Shown here piece after piece: positions 1-12,000 of a stretch of 64,000 bases of DNA. How positions within the stretch are numbered: the first letter of the stretch is position 1; each line of letters opens with the position of its first letter. Below the pieces are notes generated by a model. That model was not told where the DNA came from. It saw only the letters and a program-made list of their open reading frames with translations, and ran no database searches. A program made the position numbers and the translations under genes. This DNA is from Rhynchosporium graminicola (taxonomy: Eukaryota > Ascomycota > Leotiomycetes > Helotiales > Ploettnerulaceae), in NCBI GenBank assembly GCA_900074885.1, contig FJUW01000023.1, positions 62,001-126,000 on the forward strand, in the 5' to 3' direction.

Positions 1-1734
1 AGTCAACATGCATCTGTTTAGGATGAATCATGTATGTACCACACTGGGCGCCGCTCATAAATGAGAGAAGCCTACGCATTGTCAGTCCATCTCTCTTAAA
101 ACTTTGGATTGGGGTTCGATTCACCCTGCAATAATCGGGATATTAGCATCTACTCATGTGTGCCTGTCTCAGGAGTACTGCTGGAGTGAAGTACACCCGA
201 GACACTCGAGGAAGGATGGGCTACTGACAATCGGTGGACACAATGTGCCACCACAGCCTCCTCTTCAACTCAAGATCTACATAATCCACTACGGTGTTCT
301 CGCGTAGCTTCTTGGTCCTAGCTGCGTCTATAGTATGTAGCGACATGGTCCTTGCAGCATATATGATGGTTGCTGAAAGGGTTCGGATTGTCGCTATAGC
401 ACCAATGTTCGCCATCATATGCTGTGAAATGAGAATGAGACTTTGGAGGGTTTCTATGTTCGGTTCAGCGAGACAGTTTGACGCAGAGAGGGCTTCTTGG
501 GCGAGTATGGTCCATCGTCGTGAGTGAAACATCGCCTCAGAATGCTTAAAGTACATTCTTGATGTAGCAGTAGAGAAATATGCGCTCAAAGCAAAGATCG
601 TGGATATTAAGGCAAGGTGCGAATGATTGGGACTTTGGCTCATCTCAATGCTATTATATACAGCATCGAACCTTACTTTAACGGTCGGCACATGTATTAC
701 ATGGTAGATCCAATTGACGTTATCGAGGTAGTAATCGAGAAGAATCTCGCCTTGAGCTCGTGTAGGTAACAATACTGCCAAGTTGTGATCGAAAGTCGGT
801 GCCATTATCGGCCGCGTCACTGAGAAGACGAAGGAGCCGAAGCTTTCAGTGATCTTAGCATCCAACGCAGACAGATCCTAGACTCTTAGCTGACTGCAAT
901 AGTATGAAGTCAATTTGACTTACATTCATAGACGAAGCGGTGTGCTCAAATGCGTCGGTTTCGATCCAAGAAACAGCTTTTGTAAGCTTGATGTCTTGTG
1001 ATGGTGATTCTTTTTTTCGGCGGGCTGGTGGGCTTTGCATCAGAACAAAGTATCGCAATAGACAAAAAGGTCCTTCTGAAAGATCTGGAACGGATTATAT
1101 GAACATACAAGATTTTGTCGGCGATACCCCCTGGTGGTTTAAAACTTCGGAGTTCTCCGCTGTCAACAATTCTTCAAGTCTCTGGACCCTAATATTTAAT
1201 TCGTCGATATCTTGACTGCAATTAATAGTCAGTAGATAGTATCTATAACTTCAGTATGAAGCTTGCGTGTTTTGTCTGCGGTGAGGTCTTGCGACTTGAC
1301 ATGACTTTACTCGAGGCCATATCGCGAAAGCCTTGATGACTTTGACTGAGGCGATCGTTCAAAGTCGTGAAAACAATTTAGGACTTCCAAAAGAAGACGA
1401 TTTTCAACTTGAAGCAACTCGACCTGGTACGATTATACGAAATAGATGGCCGCGAAACCAGGTCCTACCTTGTGCCGAGTACAATTTGGGCTGCGGATTG
1501 TTGACTCTTATCACTTTTTCCATCTATTATCATCAGCCTTGGTTCTGCGCGTTCCGAACAAGATCTACCAGTTACGGACGAACAAGTAACTTTTCTTGCG
1601 CGACAATTCGAACACGGTGCTCCTCTATCACATTTCAATTTCTTCCTCCGGCAGAACAGGCACGACACAGGATCTTGTCTACGAAATGCCTTCTCTCGCC
1701 CACTTTGTAAATCTAGTGATGCTGAGTGCTTCAT
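1..1734 (-). CDS. Zn(II)2Cys6 fungal transcription factor, partial at left edge
   Basis: Nuclear sequence-specific regulator. From the ATG at 1734 the first exon encodes a binuclear zinc cluster with six cysteines at residues 25, 28, 35, 41, 44 and 51 (C-x2-C-x6-C-x5-C-x2-C-x6-C) in a basic context. A donor near 1473 and an acceptor near 1216 join it to a short linker exon whose LNIRVQRLEELL segment looks like the dimerisation coiled coil. After another intron (about 925-881) comes the fungal-specific middle homology region (about 865-221, PTRAQGEILLDYYLDNVNWI and a LKRRLWWHIVSTD motif). A further exon near 1-70 reads GTYMIHPKQMHV, the conserved segment that follows in this family. The open frame stops at about 221, so an intron must lie between, but I could not fix its borders in phase; a lesion there is possible. 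The 3' end lies outside the window. Divergent from the transporter at 2236, a usual arrangement for a pathway regulator and its target. Confidence 0.75.
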
Positions 1735-2235
1735 GATGTCAGTCTGTTCGGAGTGGTCTTTGGAAATCCCGACAGGAGAGATTGGGTCATATATTTTTTG
1801 AACAATCTTTTCCAGGTATTTAGCTGGTTGTCCGACAGGAATCCCCCGGAGTCTCCATGGCTTTGACACGAGACTGCCTGCAGTGTGATTCGTAATCTGC
1901 ATGGGAATAAGCCTGCCTTCTGATTGGTTGATTCGCTTACTGATAACTTGTTGCGAAACTAAACACCCAATTTCTGTCCGCAGCGCTCAAATTTATGTAG
2001 GCGGAGAAAACTATGACCGTATGTGACCACTTATTTATAAGAATCAAGGATTTTTAAGCAAAGCTCGGCCTTTCGCCGTTCCGTATTCTGAAGGGAGATG
2101 TGATTATCCTTGGAGACTGATGGATAAGTACTGATCTACACTTCGTGAGAGTAGGAACTTTCATCTCCACATTGTCTTCTTTTCTTCTATCTTCATTAAC
2201 TTAGAAATAAAAACTCAGATTCGGTCTTCACTACA
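1735..2235. promoter_or_regulatory. Shared divergent promoter region
   Basis: About 500 bp between the start codons of the Zn2Cys6 factor (-) and the MFS transporter (+). No open frame of note. Pyrimidine-rich stretches precede the transporter start. I did not recognise a specific operator. Confidence 0.45.
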
Positions 2236-4016
2236 ATGTTGCTCGAAAACCATACCAAAAAAGATCCCGTCACAGACGTGGACACCGCCCGGAATGAGGA
2301 AAAGCTATCCGTAGAAGATATTCCGGTATCTGAAGAACCACCAATCATTCTATCAGAATTCAAGTCAGTCTCCTAGCATCTGTCATACTTCTCGATATAT
2401 CTCTGACGTGCTAACCTGTTCGTAAGTCTTCGCTCAACCATCCTCCTGACTGGATCTTTCCTCGGACTGTTCTGCTCCGTTGGTTTCGTCAATGCCTTTG
2501 GCATCTTCCAAGAATACTACTCCACGCACATTCTTTCCCACAAGTCTGCATCAGATATCTCATGGCTAGGTTCATTCAATGTTTTCTGTATGTTTGGCGC
2601 GACTGCCATCGTAGGATACTTGAATGATAAACATGGACCTCGGGTAGATTTACTGCTTTTCGCAGATCAATTACAGCTCATCATGATTGAGAGAGAACTA
2701 ACGAGCGCAACGATAGATTCTTCTTATAATTGGCTCAGTCACTATAGTATTTGGACTATTTATGACCTCGCTTTGCAAAGAGTACTACCAATTGTTTCTC
2801 GCGCAAGGGCTCATACTCGGTCTCGGTCTGGCTTTTGTAGTCCTGCCCTCCATTGCAGTCATACCTCGTTACTTCACAAAACACCGAGGGCTCGCTATGG
2901 GGGTTGCTGTATCTGGTTCTTCAAGTATGCAATCTTCCGCCTCAAAGTCTCGGGGATCTCGGATCAAGATCAATTCCTCTATTCTCATCCCATCCCGACA
3001 AATTGATCCGATAACATGCTAAAATATTGAAGTGGGTGGTGTCATCTGGCCAATAGCACTCCAGCGATTCTTCGACTCCGTTGGGTTTGGATGGGGTGTT
3101 CGGATTTGTGCTTTTATGATGATTCCCCTCCTCGGATTCTGCGTTATGGCTATTAGCGTACCTGCGCCAACTCCATCTGCGAGGAACAACACCGCAAACG
3201 AACTCGAACCTGAGACCAAAACAATACTTCGCCACGACCTTTCCATCCTCAAAAGTCCCATTTTGCACCTCTTATCTGCGGGACTCTTCCTCGTGTACCT
3301 CGGGCTGTTCAGTCCTTTCTTCTATATCACGTCCTGGACCATTGGACTTGGCCTTGATACCAATATGGCCTTCTACATGGTCTCGATCATCAACGCTGCG
3401 TCGCTTTTCGGAAGAATATTGCCAGGCCTTTGGGCTGATCGCATTGGTGCATACAATATCATGGTCATATCTGCTGGATTCTCGGGACTCGTCTGCATGT
3501 GCTGGACGGAGGCAACGAGCATTGGAGGTATTGCGGTGCTGAGTTTGGCATACGGATTCGCGTCGGGAGTATGCAATTGCGCATTCATTTCAACTCCGTT
3601 TCCTCTTGATTTGATTCTTGCGTAGCTCATACTTCTTCTGCTTCTTATAGGATTTGCTGACAGCTCATCCCAGGCGGTCATAGGTCTCCAAGGTGCTTGT
3701 GCATCGCAAATTGCCCAGCCTCATCAGTATGGTATCGTAATGGGCTTCGTAATAAGCTTCCTTTCTATCGCGTTAGTTTTCCGCCTTGGAGAGGTTTTCT
3801 TTCTCTTTTCATGCGGTCCCTTCTATGCGATCAAAATGTTCCCGAAATGCTAACACTCTTAGTGGTCTCATCGGCTCGCCAATCAACGGTCAACTGCTCG
3901 ATCGGTGGCAGTATTTAGGTCTCTCACTTTTCTCAGGCCTGGCCATGCTGCTTGGAATGATAGTCCTGATTTTTGCCAAGCTAAAGGTCAATATCAATTT
4001 CTTCGGGAAAGCGTGA
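2236..4016 (+). CDS. MFS transporter, monocarboxylate (MCT/SLC16-like) type
   Basis: Plasma-membrane secondary transporter of the fungal monocarboxylate-permease-like MFS family; substrate unknown. Six exons fit in phase: 2236-2363, 2427-2643, 2717-2924, 3033-3568, 3674-3771 and 3863-4016, giving 446 residues, a normal family length. The acidic hydrophilic N-terminus (about 42 aa) is followed by twelve predicted membrane segments. Family-typical stretches are FGIFQEYYSTHIL in TM1-loop, ISWLGSF in TM2, the cytosolic loop PRYFTKHRGLAMGVAVSGSS before TM5, GGVIWP, and LQGACASQIAQPHQYG followed by GLIGSPINGQLL in the C-terminal half. Introns show GT-AG ends and CTAAC-like branch sites. Divergent from the Zn2Cys6 factor, so possibly controlled by it (inference). 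Confidence 0.88.
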
Positions 4017-5246
4017 GGGAATTAAAGTTAGGAATGTTTATCAAGAAGTAACGCGTGCAATGGAGGACAGCACTTCAAGATAAAGCAAAGGAGTGAATGT
4101 ATAGTACTGTGTTGTGATATCAATGAAAATCTCCATGCCTTCTACGCTTTCCATATTGCCGTTCACCACGAGTCATATAGGTGCTGTATTAATTTACATG
4201 ACCAAACTGGGGGCTGTCAAGAGAAATGTTATAGTTCGATACCTTCATGTCAATCTCGTGAGAGACACACAGCTATTCTTCAGTCATTGGAAATGTGTAG
4301 ATCTTCATCATCCAGCAACCATCAGACTCCTGCCCAAATGTACAGTTTTGCGCAATTGGTGGCTTGTCGTCTACCATTGGAAAAAATTGGTGAACAATAT
4401 CCAGGAAAGTTAATCTTCAAGCCCAGCACTGGCCTTACGATCCTCGCTCCTCGTTTCCACTTCAGCTTCTGCGCCGATGTCTGAGCCATCTCCCCTGGCT
4501 CGTGGAAACAGCCAAAAAAAAAACCCCTCCCCTTTCAAGAAGGAGACGTAGCTATTGGCTAAACCAGTAGAATAGTAGAGCCAGACCTAGAGAGAGTCTG
4601 AGCCTTTGGTTTTGACTCCACCTGGAACCCACGGAGATTCGAACATTCGAATCCCTGTTTGTATTGTATCTTTAAACATTTGGTCGTATAAAATCTTCCT
4701 TCCCTTATGATTAAGTGAGTCGATGTACTGCAAGAAGCCACTTTAGAACAATCGTTCCTCTGCACGTGTGAGTCATGTGACGAATGATTTAATTTGAAAA
4801 AATGCAAGGCCAAAAAGTGGCGATCTGGCCATGAAAATTTGAACCATCTGAAATTATTTGAGTCCGATATTCCGACTTGGGAGATAACCATTCTTGTTAG
4901 AAGCATTATGAAAAGCTTAACAATGAAGTGTTACACCTGCCAAGTCCATTTTCTCGCTTGAAGCAGCAGCTGAGCGAACGCCTTTCGGCCACCAATTCTC
5001 CGCCCGCCATCTCACCATCCGAATCTTCACGACCAAATCATTCGAAGGGATCGCGTGACTCAATCTTACGATCTCAGCCCGTTTGACTTGTATAAAGCGC
5101 AACCTTCCCTCTGCTTGGACCTAGCCTAGCTTGCTCGCTTACGAGCCGGATACAACAACACAAGTCTAGAGGTCACAGATAGGCACTTTTTCACTCACTA
5201 TCCACTAAAGTATACGTTCCGATAGCAAACAATTAATATACACAAA
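4017..5246. other. Intergenic region, no gene seen
   Basis: Transporter 3' flank and hydrolase promoter. Contains a short A run near 4509-4519 and only short, stop-rich frames. No tRNA or repeat was recognised. Confidence 0.5.
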
Positions 5247-6445
5247 ATGGGAGATAGACACACGCTCCTCTTCAGCCAAACAATTACCTCTCCACACCCA
5301 GTTGACCTCCCTCCTCACATCAAACGCTATCACATCCCCACACCTCTCGGTACTCTCGAGCTCCTAGCAGCAGAACCAACTCAGCCATCGACCTCTACAT
5401 CACGAAAGAAGGCCATCTTATTTCGTAAGCTAAAATTTTCCACACGTCCTGCGAAGAACTCGAGAACCACGACGTTAATTCCACTCCAGAACATGGTGGC
5501 TTCGGCTCAGCAGCAGTCTTCGTCCCTTTCCTAACCTATTTCTCACAGTCTCAACATCCATGCTATGCGCTTTCCGTGAGAGGCCACGGCACGAGCTGGA
5601 AGCCTTCATATTTCCGCATGGTGTGGGGATACAATAGATCAGCATTCGCGCAAGATCTCCAATCTGGTTTACAGTTCGTGCAATATCTCGAAGCGAGGCG
5701 ACGGGATAAAATCGAGAGCGAAGTAGTCGATGAGATTGTGCTTGTAGGCCACTCGGCTGGCGGTGGGATGGTTCAGGATCTTCTGAGTCAAGGGATGGGA
5801 AAGGTTGGAGGTTTAGTGATCATGGCTGGCTTTCCGAATTTTGGCGGGTGGGTATCTTCAATCTTCGTCATTTTACACATTGGACTCAATTCAAGTCGAG
5901 ACTGATTTCGTTCGTCCAGATGGCGTGTATACTGGAATTGGTTCAAAATGGATCCCTGGTTCATTCCACGCTACTATGTCCGCGATTTCTGGCATTCTCG
6001 ATCCCCGCTATCTTCTACAACACTAGTTCACCAAGCATTCTTCTGTCCCTCATATCCTGTTTCTGAAGTCAAGAAATTCGAGACCTTGTTACCAGAATAC
6101 GAATCTATGCTCTGGCCACTACAGATGATGTTTCGTTTCGTGGACCTTGGAAAGGTGCTCGGAAATATCATCGGATGGTCGAAGGGAGGGAAACGTGTGT
6201 TGGTTGTTGCGGGCGAGAGGGATCCGTTGATGGTGCCTGAGCTTATGAGACGAATGACGGCGGATTACAAAGTTGCTGTGAATAAGGTATGGGGGACTTT
6301 GATTGGAGGAGGTGAAAGACCGCCGAATGGCGCGGAAGATGTTGTTGGGTTCGAGGTTGTAGTGGGCTCGGGTCATCACTTGCAGAATGATCTCTATTGG
6401 GAGGATTGTGCGGAGAGGATCTTGAATTTCGTAAAGCAATTGTGA
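5247..6445 (+). CDS. Alpha/beta hydrolase fold protein
   Basis: Serine hydrolase of the alpha/beta fold; substrate unknown. Three exons in phase (5247-5424, 5490-5847, 5920-6445) give 353 residues. Exon joining restores the oxyanion-region motif FQHGGFGSA. The nucleophile elbow GHSAGG places the catalytic serine near residue 148. The strand motif VVAGERDP gives a candidate acid near residue 280, and GSGHHLQND near residues 331-332 gives the catalytic histidine. The cap region between contains FKMDPWFIPRYYVRDFW. There is no signal peptide, so it is probably cytosolic. Ends convergently with the nitrate transporter about 500 bp away. Esterase, epoxide-hydrolase-like or lactonase activity are all possible. 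Confidence 0.85.
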
Positions 6446-6947
6446 TACGACAACTTTTAAGTATACCGAAGAAGAACCGAAATAACCGCCTTCGACGTAG
6501 GAATTGTATTACACTTACCATTCATAAGAGAATGATCTTCATATTAAGGTTCTGTAGGTAGTAATCTTCATATGATCCTGTTCTCAATGCCTCCAGACCA
6601 AGACCGTTACCGGTGCAGGTAGACTACGAGAATTGCAAGAAGTGAGTCTTAACATTGATTTACTTTTTCAACCATTCCCAAGCAAAAGGGAGGGCAACAG
6701 TAAGCTTTGGTGTTTGATGTGTTGAATAATATATTTCGTGTATTTCTCTGCCCATTTATGTCTATCTTTCGAATGCATCGCACTCTGTTGCTTTCTATGG
6801 AGCTGCAAGCATCGCTCTGGTATACCGTGCTCATAATCCTGACAAATATGAGGTCCCTATCAACGCCCTAACCGCGAGAAAGTAGCCAGTACCAAGCATT
6901 CATCCAAGTCCCGCGCGTAAATCATAAAGACCATCGATCATAACAAC
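6446..6947. other. Convergent intergenic region
   Basis: Space between the 3' ends of the hydrolase (+) and the nitrate transporter (-). AT-rich, with no supported gene. Confidence 0.5.
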
Positions 6948-8542
6948 TCATTGCCCGCCGATCTGGCGTCTAGGTACCGGTCTGATCCACGAGACCGACA
7001 AATTGACAGAAATCGAGATAACTCCAATAATCCAAATAACCCTGTTGTAATTCTTCCCATTGTACCTGAAGATAATCGCGAAGATGATACCTCCCAAATT
7101 GCCAGTAGCACCGACTAAACCACTCAAGATACCATTGGCAAATGGATGTACATGAGGAACGACTGCGAAATTTGCTCCATTCGCTGCGTCCATGAAGACT
7201 GCCAGACCGGCAACAAGACCGAACATGGTGGCTTCGTGATGTGGATTGAGGAGCCCAATTGCGAGTTCGAAACAACCCATCGTAACGCCGCAGAAGACGA
7301 GCCACATCTTCTTACCCCAAACAGAACCGGTGTACTTGTAGATTATATCGGCGACGACACCACCGAGGGGGCGGAAGAAGACGTTCAATAGACCGAACAT
7401 GGCTGCCCAGCGACCGGAACCAGTCTGAAGGAGGTGTGGGAAGTTCTTGAGGTAGTATGAGCCAATGATGGAGTTTATTGCGAGTTCGCCACCTAAGTCG
7501 ATGTTAGTATAATCTCTTTGAGTTCAGGGGATGAGAATTTTTACCAAATGAGCATGCGTATGGAAGGGCCAACGCGAGAGTTTGGAGTGAGCACAAAACC
7601 GAGAGGCCTTCTTTCAAGGTAGGTGCGACAACGACCTCTCCTTCGGCACGATCGACAGCAGTGCGGATATTGAGAGCTTCAGGATCCGGCTTCGTCTCCT
7701 CAGGTGTGGTCTTGTAATCGGCTGACTTCTCCATAATGGAGTTGTGCGAAGAATTAGCGACCATAACACCGTCGAGCATCTGATGCCTGTTCTCCCACTT
7801 CCCAGCTGGACAATCTTCTCCTATGAAGAGGATACCCATAGCAATGGCGGTGATGATGACGAATGGCACGATGAATGCAACTCTCCAAGCGACGTGAGGA
7901 GTAAGGCCTTGGTTCTTGACAAGAGAATCGAAGATTGCGGGCATCACGAAGTAAGTAATACCACCACCTGAGTTACCCCAACCACCAGCTAGAGCATTCG
8001 ATGTTCCGACGACATTTTTGTCAAAAAATCCAGTGGACCATACTTGGCAAGGAACGAATGAGGCACCGAGGACGCCGATGAAGAAGCGTAGGACGATGAT
8101 ACCGGTTGGAGATGTCACGAGACCGGCCATGGCTGTTGGTATGGCACCTGCAAGCAAGCAGCCAACAAAGACGTATCGAGGACCAAACTTGTCACAGAGA
8201 GGCCCAGCAATGAGGCGGATGACGAGAGTACCAATCAGACCAGTGATATTGGAGTTTGCGTATTCATTTTGCGACATGTGGAGATCCTTGCGAATGGTGA
8301 GGGTGAGTAGCGGTGGAAAGGCATACCTGAAGCAAGCATCAGACATCTCCCTGATGTAAGATCTTTCAAATTGTAAAAAAAAAGACTCACCATGACAAGA
8401 AAGCCACGAGAAACCCAGACCAAGAGAAGAAGAAAGTGCGACCATATTTGTTAATCGGGTTGAGAATAGGAATGGATCGTGCCTTTCCGTTCAGGGGATT
8501 GACTTCGGGGGCTACCCAGAGATGACTGATATTGAAAGGCAT
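6948..8542 (-). CDS. crnA: Nitrate/nitrite transporter (NNP/NRT2 family, CrnA/NrtA-like)
   Basis: High-affinity nitrate:proton symporter of the NNP branch of MFS, in the plasma membrane. Exons 8391-8542, 7545-8326 and 6948-7492 join in phase to 492 residues, close to the length of Aspergillus CrnA. I took the ATG at 8542 because the exon then starts [20 protein letters not shown], the family's usual N-terminus, and ends in a clean GTGAGT donor. Both nitrate signatures are present: GGWGNSGGG in TM5 and GATGNLGG in TM11, with [16 protein letters not shown] before the latter. The large central cytosolic loop (about residues 215-290) is hydrophilic and acidic, as in fungal NRT2 proteins. Two NirA sites and several GATA sites lie upstream. 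No nitrate or nitrite reductase gene is in the window. Confidence 0.95.
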
Positions 8543-8847
8543 GACCGAAAATTGTTGTAGTTGACCGGAAGGAAGTGGAAGTGGGAGAAGATAAATTCTC
8601 GGATGCGATTAGTTCGTGAGGCTGAACGTGAGATGTAGGTTTGTTTTGGCGAGTCAGGCCTGGAGGGGAAATTCCCAGATACCGATAGGAAGCGAACACC
8701 GGGAATGCGAAAGGATGAATTGAGATGAAGAAGAATTAAGCTCGGAGAGTGACCTACTCACATATAGATCTGCAATTGAGAGTATGGGGAGATGTACCAT
8801 ATATTAATGATGGATAGAAACAATCCCCTTGGAGCCTCGAGAAGTCC

Positions 8848-8943
8848 TTATCTCTCGACTTCCTTGCGTGAGATAAGTTGATTCCTTCTCCGTGGACGAC
8901 TGGATAAGCCTCAATGCTCTGTGCTGCAGCATATGCTTTATCT
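8848..8943. promoter_or_regulatory. GATA-factor (AreA/NIT2) site cluster
   Basis: Three AGATAA elements (HGATAR) lie at 8848-8853 (-), 8871-8876 (+) and 8938-8943 (-), with a GGATAA at 8902-8907. They are about 300-400 bp upstream of the nitrate transporter start, where nitrogen-catabolite control is expected. The sites are seen; factor binding is inferred. Confidence 0.6.
8888..8895 (+). promoter_or_regulatory. NirA consensus site 1 (CTCCGTGG)
   Basis: Exact match to the Aspergillus NirA motif CTCCGHGG, about 350 bp upstream of the nitrate transporter ATG and between GATA elements. NirA acts together with AreA on nitrate genes. Confidence 0.65.
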
Positions 8944-9042
8944 GATCGATGCTACACGGATCTCGGTAGTCAGGTCCTTCGCGTAGGGAAAATGACTTGC
9001 TTGCTTGTCCAGTATAAAGAGGCGCATGTTCCCCAATCCATT

Positions 9043-9050
9043 CCACGGAG
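9043..9050 (-). promoter_or_regulatory. NirA consensus site 2 (CCACGGAG, reverse of CTCCGTGG)
   Basis: Second exact NirA motif, in the opposite orientation, about 500 bp upstream of the nitrate transporter ATG. Two sites in one promoter make chance less likely. Confidence 0.65.
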
Positions 9051-12000
9051 ATCCTGATCCAAGGGGTTCTGGATGCATGGTAATCATTGAAAATCCCTTT
9101 TGATGACCGCAGCCATGGGGGTTATGTATCGATGTCTCGGTCTATATCAGGAACTATCCAGGATCCAAACCCTCGGAATGAGATGAGGCACGCATCTGCG
9201 GCTTTGATAGGCTTGATGTTGCATTGAAGGCCATGATCTCCACGTCGAGCAAAAAGCATGTGAAAGATAGGAGTTGCTTTGTTCCTGTCTGTTCCAGATA
9301 TCGACAGAAGTCGAAATGAGAGCCAGACGACGCCACACTCGCCCAGGTCTCAGTCCCACGCCCAGAGATAAAGCTTACCCCTAAGGCTCGTCGATGACAT
9401 GATCTAACAAGCGGGAGGCTTGCTTAGCCGTGCTTCTTTATCTCTTCAAGAGATATTTTATCAATCTAAGGAGCGCAAGCAGTGATACCCTAGGGCTTGG
9501 CAAATCTTTGTTTATATTGGTTGTCGCGCGGAGAAGCGACGGAGATGTCAGAACCGGGACTAATTCGCAGATAAGCGATAGGGGTGGATACTGGGCTGAA
9601 CCTTCTTGTTAAATATTCGAGGATGCCCGCGGATTCCTTGCAATGTACGATAAGGGGACCGACAATGGTTACAAGGGGTTTGTTTGATTTTTGAAGTTGG
9701 ATAATTAGGGAGATGAGAACTTGGTTGGACTGAGTCGCCGACCGAGAAGCAGGAAGAGGAATTGGGAAGACCTCCGCGCCATTAGCGATAATGTTCTATC
9801 GTCACAAGGCCGAGATCCAGTGTGTGGACTTACTAGCAATGCCTCGATCCTCAGCACGAGCGAGACAGGAGAAGCTCATTTGTTTCACGTGACATTACAC
9901 TCAAACACGTGACCCTGAAGAAAGATAACCTGGGATTGGACCACTTATGTTCATCATCTTAACCAGGTTGCGTTGCAGAATATTTTGGAATATGGGAGAC
10001 ACGTATATGTTTACACTCCTGGAAAGCAGTCGCCAGTAACCTCATGGTAAATTATGCTACACATAGTGATTGATGTACAATTATATCCATCGCCACAATG
10101 TGGTAAACTCGCGCAGTTCTGTAAATAATGTGGAAGAACGAGGCAAAGAAGCTACGAAAGGTGGTTTGCTTGGTCTAATATGAGTCCTCTCCGCGCTGCA
10201 GGTAAGCTCTGCCACATCTACAACCATTGCCTCAGGAGGCTTTTTCAAATATCTCACGTTTACTTCGTTTTTGGAGCCGTTTTACTATCCATGAAATCAA
10301 CGACAGGCTGAAGGTGATCAAATAGTAGCCCCTGCTAGGACCTTCATCTTTGGTTCATGAGTCTATCACGTAATGTATCTCCGGACCACTTCCCACAACT
10401 TCCTTCTTCCTCATTCACTCTCAATCCTTTCCACTGTCGAGCATAAAATTTTCACCTACTTGGTATTTGGGAAAAGTAAACCTTTATCCTGTCTTCATTA
10501 GCACGAGCCTCAGCAAGGACTAACATCCAATAACTCAACGGATATCGGTCCAATTGTGGAGGAGAATCTACTAGAACTGCGCAACAGGGTGAAGGTCTTA
10601 TTTTCCCCTACTACTAAGTATATAACAACTTTGCTAACTACGATCCACTTGGACGCGGTCATCTCCGTGGGCAGCGGAGTTGTTCTGTTACCACCAAACG
10701 TCAACATAGTCATCCCACGTGTCATTTTGGTCTCACAGTCCGGGTTACTTTTTTCACGAGACCATTTCTGGTTTGAAAATACATTTCTGCTCTTCTCCGC
10801 GACGAGAAACACGTACCAGCCTATTTTCAATGCTATCTATCGAAATTCCTGGTGCTCACACTTCGCAATATGTCGAGCTTTCAAAGCTGGGTAAATTCGT
10901 CTTCAGCGAGCGGAAAATTGCCAAGCACATTTCAAGGTCTCAACTCAATGATGAATTATCTCAGTGTATTGACTAAGAAGGGTTTTAAATCATCGAAGTC
11001 TTTTCACTTTGGAATCTTGACGTTGGGGTTACTGCGAAGTTTCAGCTCGCTTCCCCCGAGACAAATTTACCACGCCTCGTTTGGCTAAATACCACAGACA
11101 ATTGACATGTGGGAAATAAGATGGCAAACTGCTCATATATTAAAGGGCTAAGACTTTCGAACAGAAATTCTCTCTAAGCATCGTAGAATCTTTGGATGTA
11201 GTGCTGGTGTACTTAAACGACTTTAGCTGATACCCTAGGATAGGAATTGCTCAGTCAATTAATCGTGGCCAGCTGCGTCTCATACCACTGGAACTCTCGG
11301 AAGTACTTTAACTGCGATCTCTGATATTATTCATAGGGATTATTCATTTCCTTGCCTTCATTGAGAATCGAGCACACTCAGAGGATCTTTTGTCGAAACA
11401 AGCTCGCCATGACCATAGTAAAGAGTCGTGAACGATGAAAGCAGAGACAACTCCATATTTACAACCAGTCAACGTCGTTTTTTTCTATTTCATCCATCTG
11501 AAAGCTATGAGCTCGGTATCAGGGCAGAAGTGGCCGTGGAAACACCCGTAGTTCTACTCGTAGACTTGAATTACTTGCTTGATGGGCTAGTAATTTTCAG
11601 ACTCGCAAACTTTGATCTCAACCTTCGAAATGAATGAACCAATTTACATTCAACACAAGTGGAAGAAGCAAGTTGTTCTATGCTGCCAACTTGAATCTTG
11701 TGATGTAGGGGGTGATTGAAGCCCGAAATTATTTGATGCTAGCCGACCACTTAAAATTAGGCAGCTGGCTGGAACAAGCGCTAAGCCTTGAAATAACGCT
11801 TCACAAGTCTGGACATCCATTGGGCCGCGTGGAGCCAGCCGTCACCGAACTGACGAAGTTTGCACAGCCGTGGTTCATGAGCTCCATTAATTCTTGTCAG
11901 TGACTTTCCGACAAAAGAACAACACGACACGTCAGGTATAACCGACTAACCGAGCTTAGACAGAATTAACCGAATACCCCAAACATTGAAATCCATTCTC

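Noticed and set aside
4620..4720. tRNA-like sequence containing TTCGAA repeats
   Set aside because: A T-loop-like motif is present on the minus strand, but no acceptor stem or anticodon arm could be paired.
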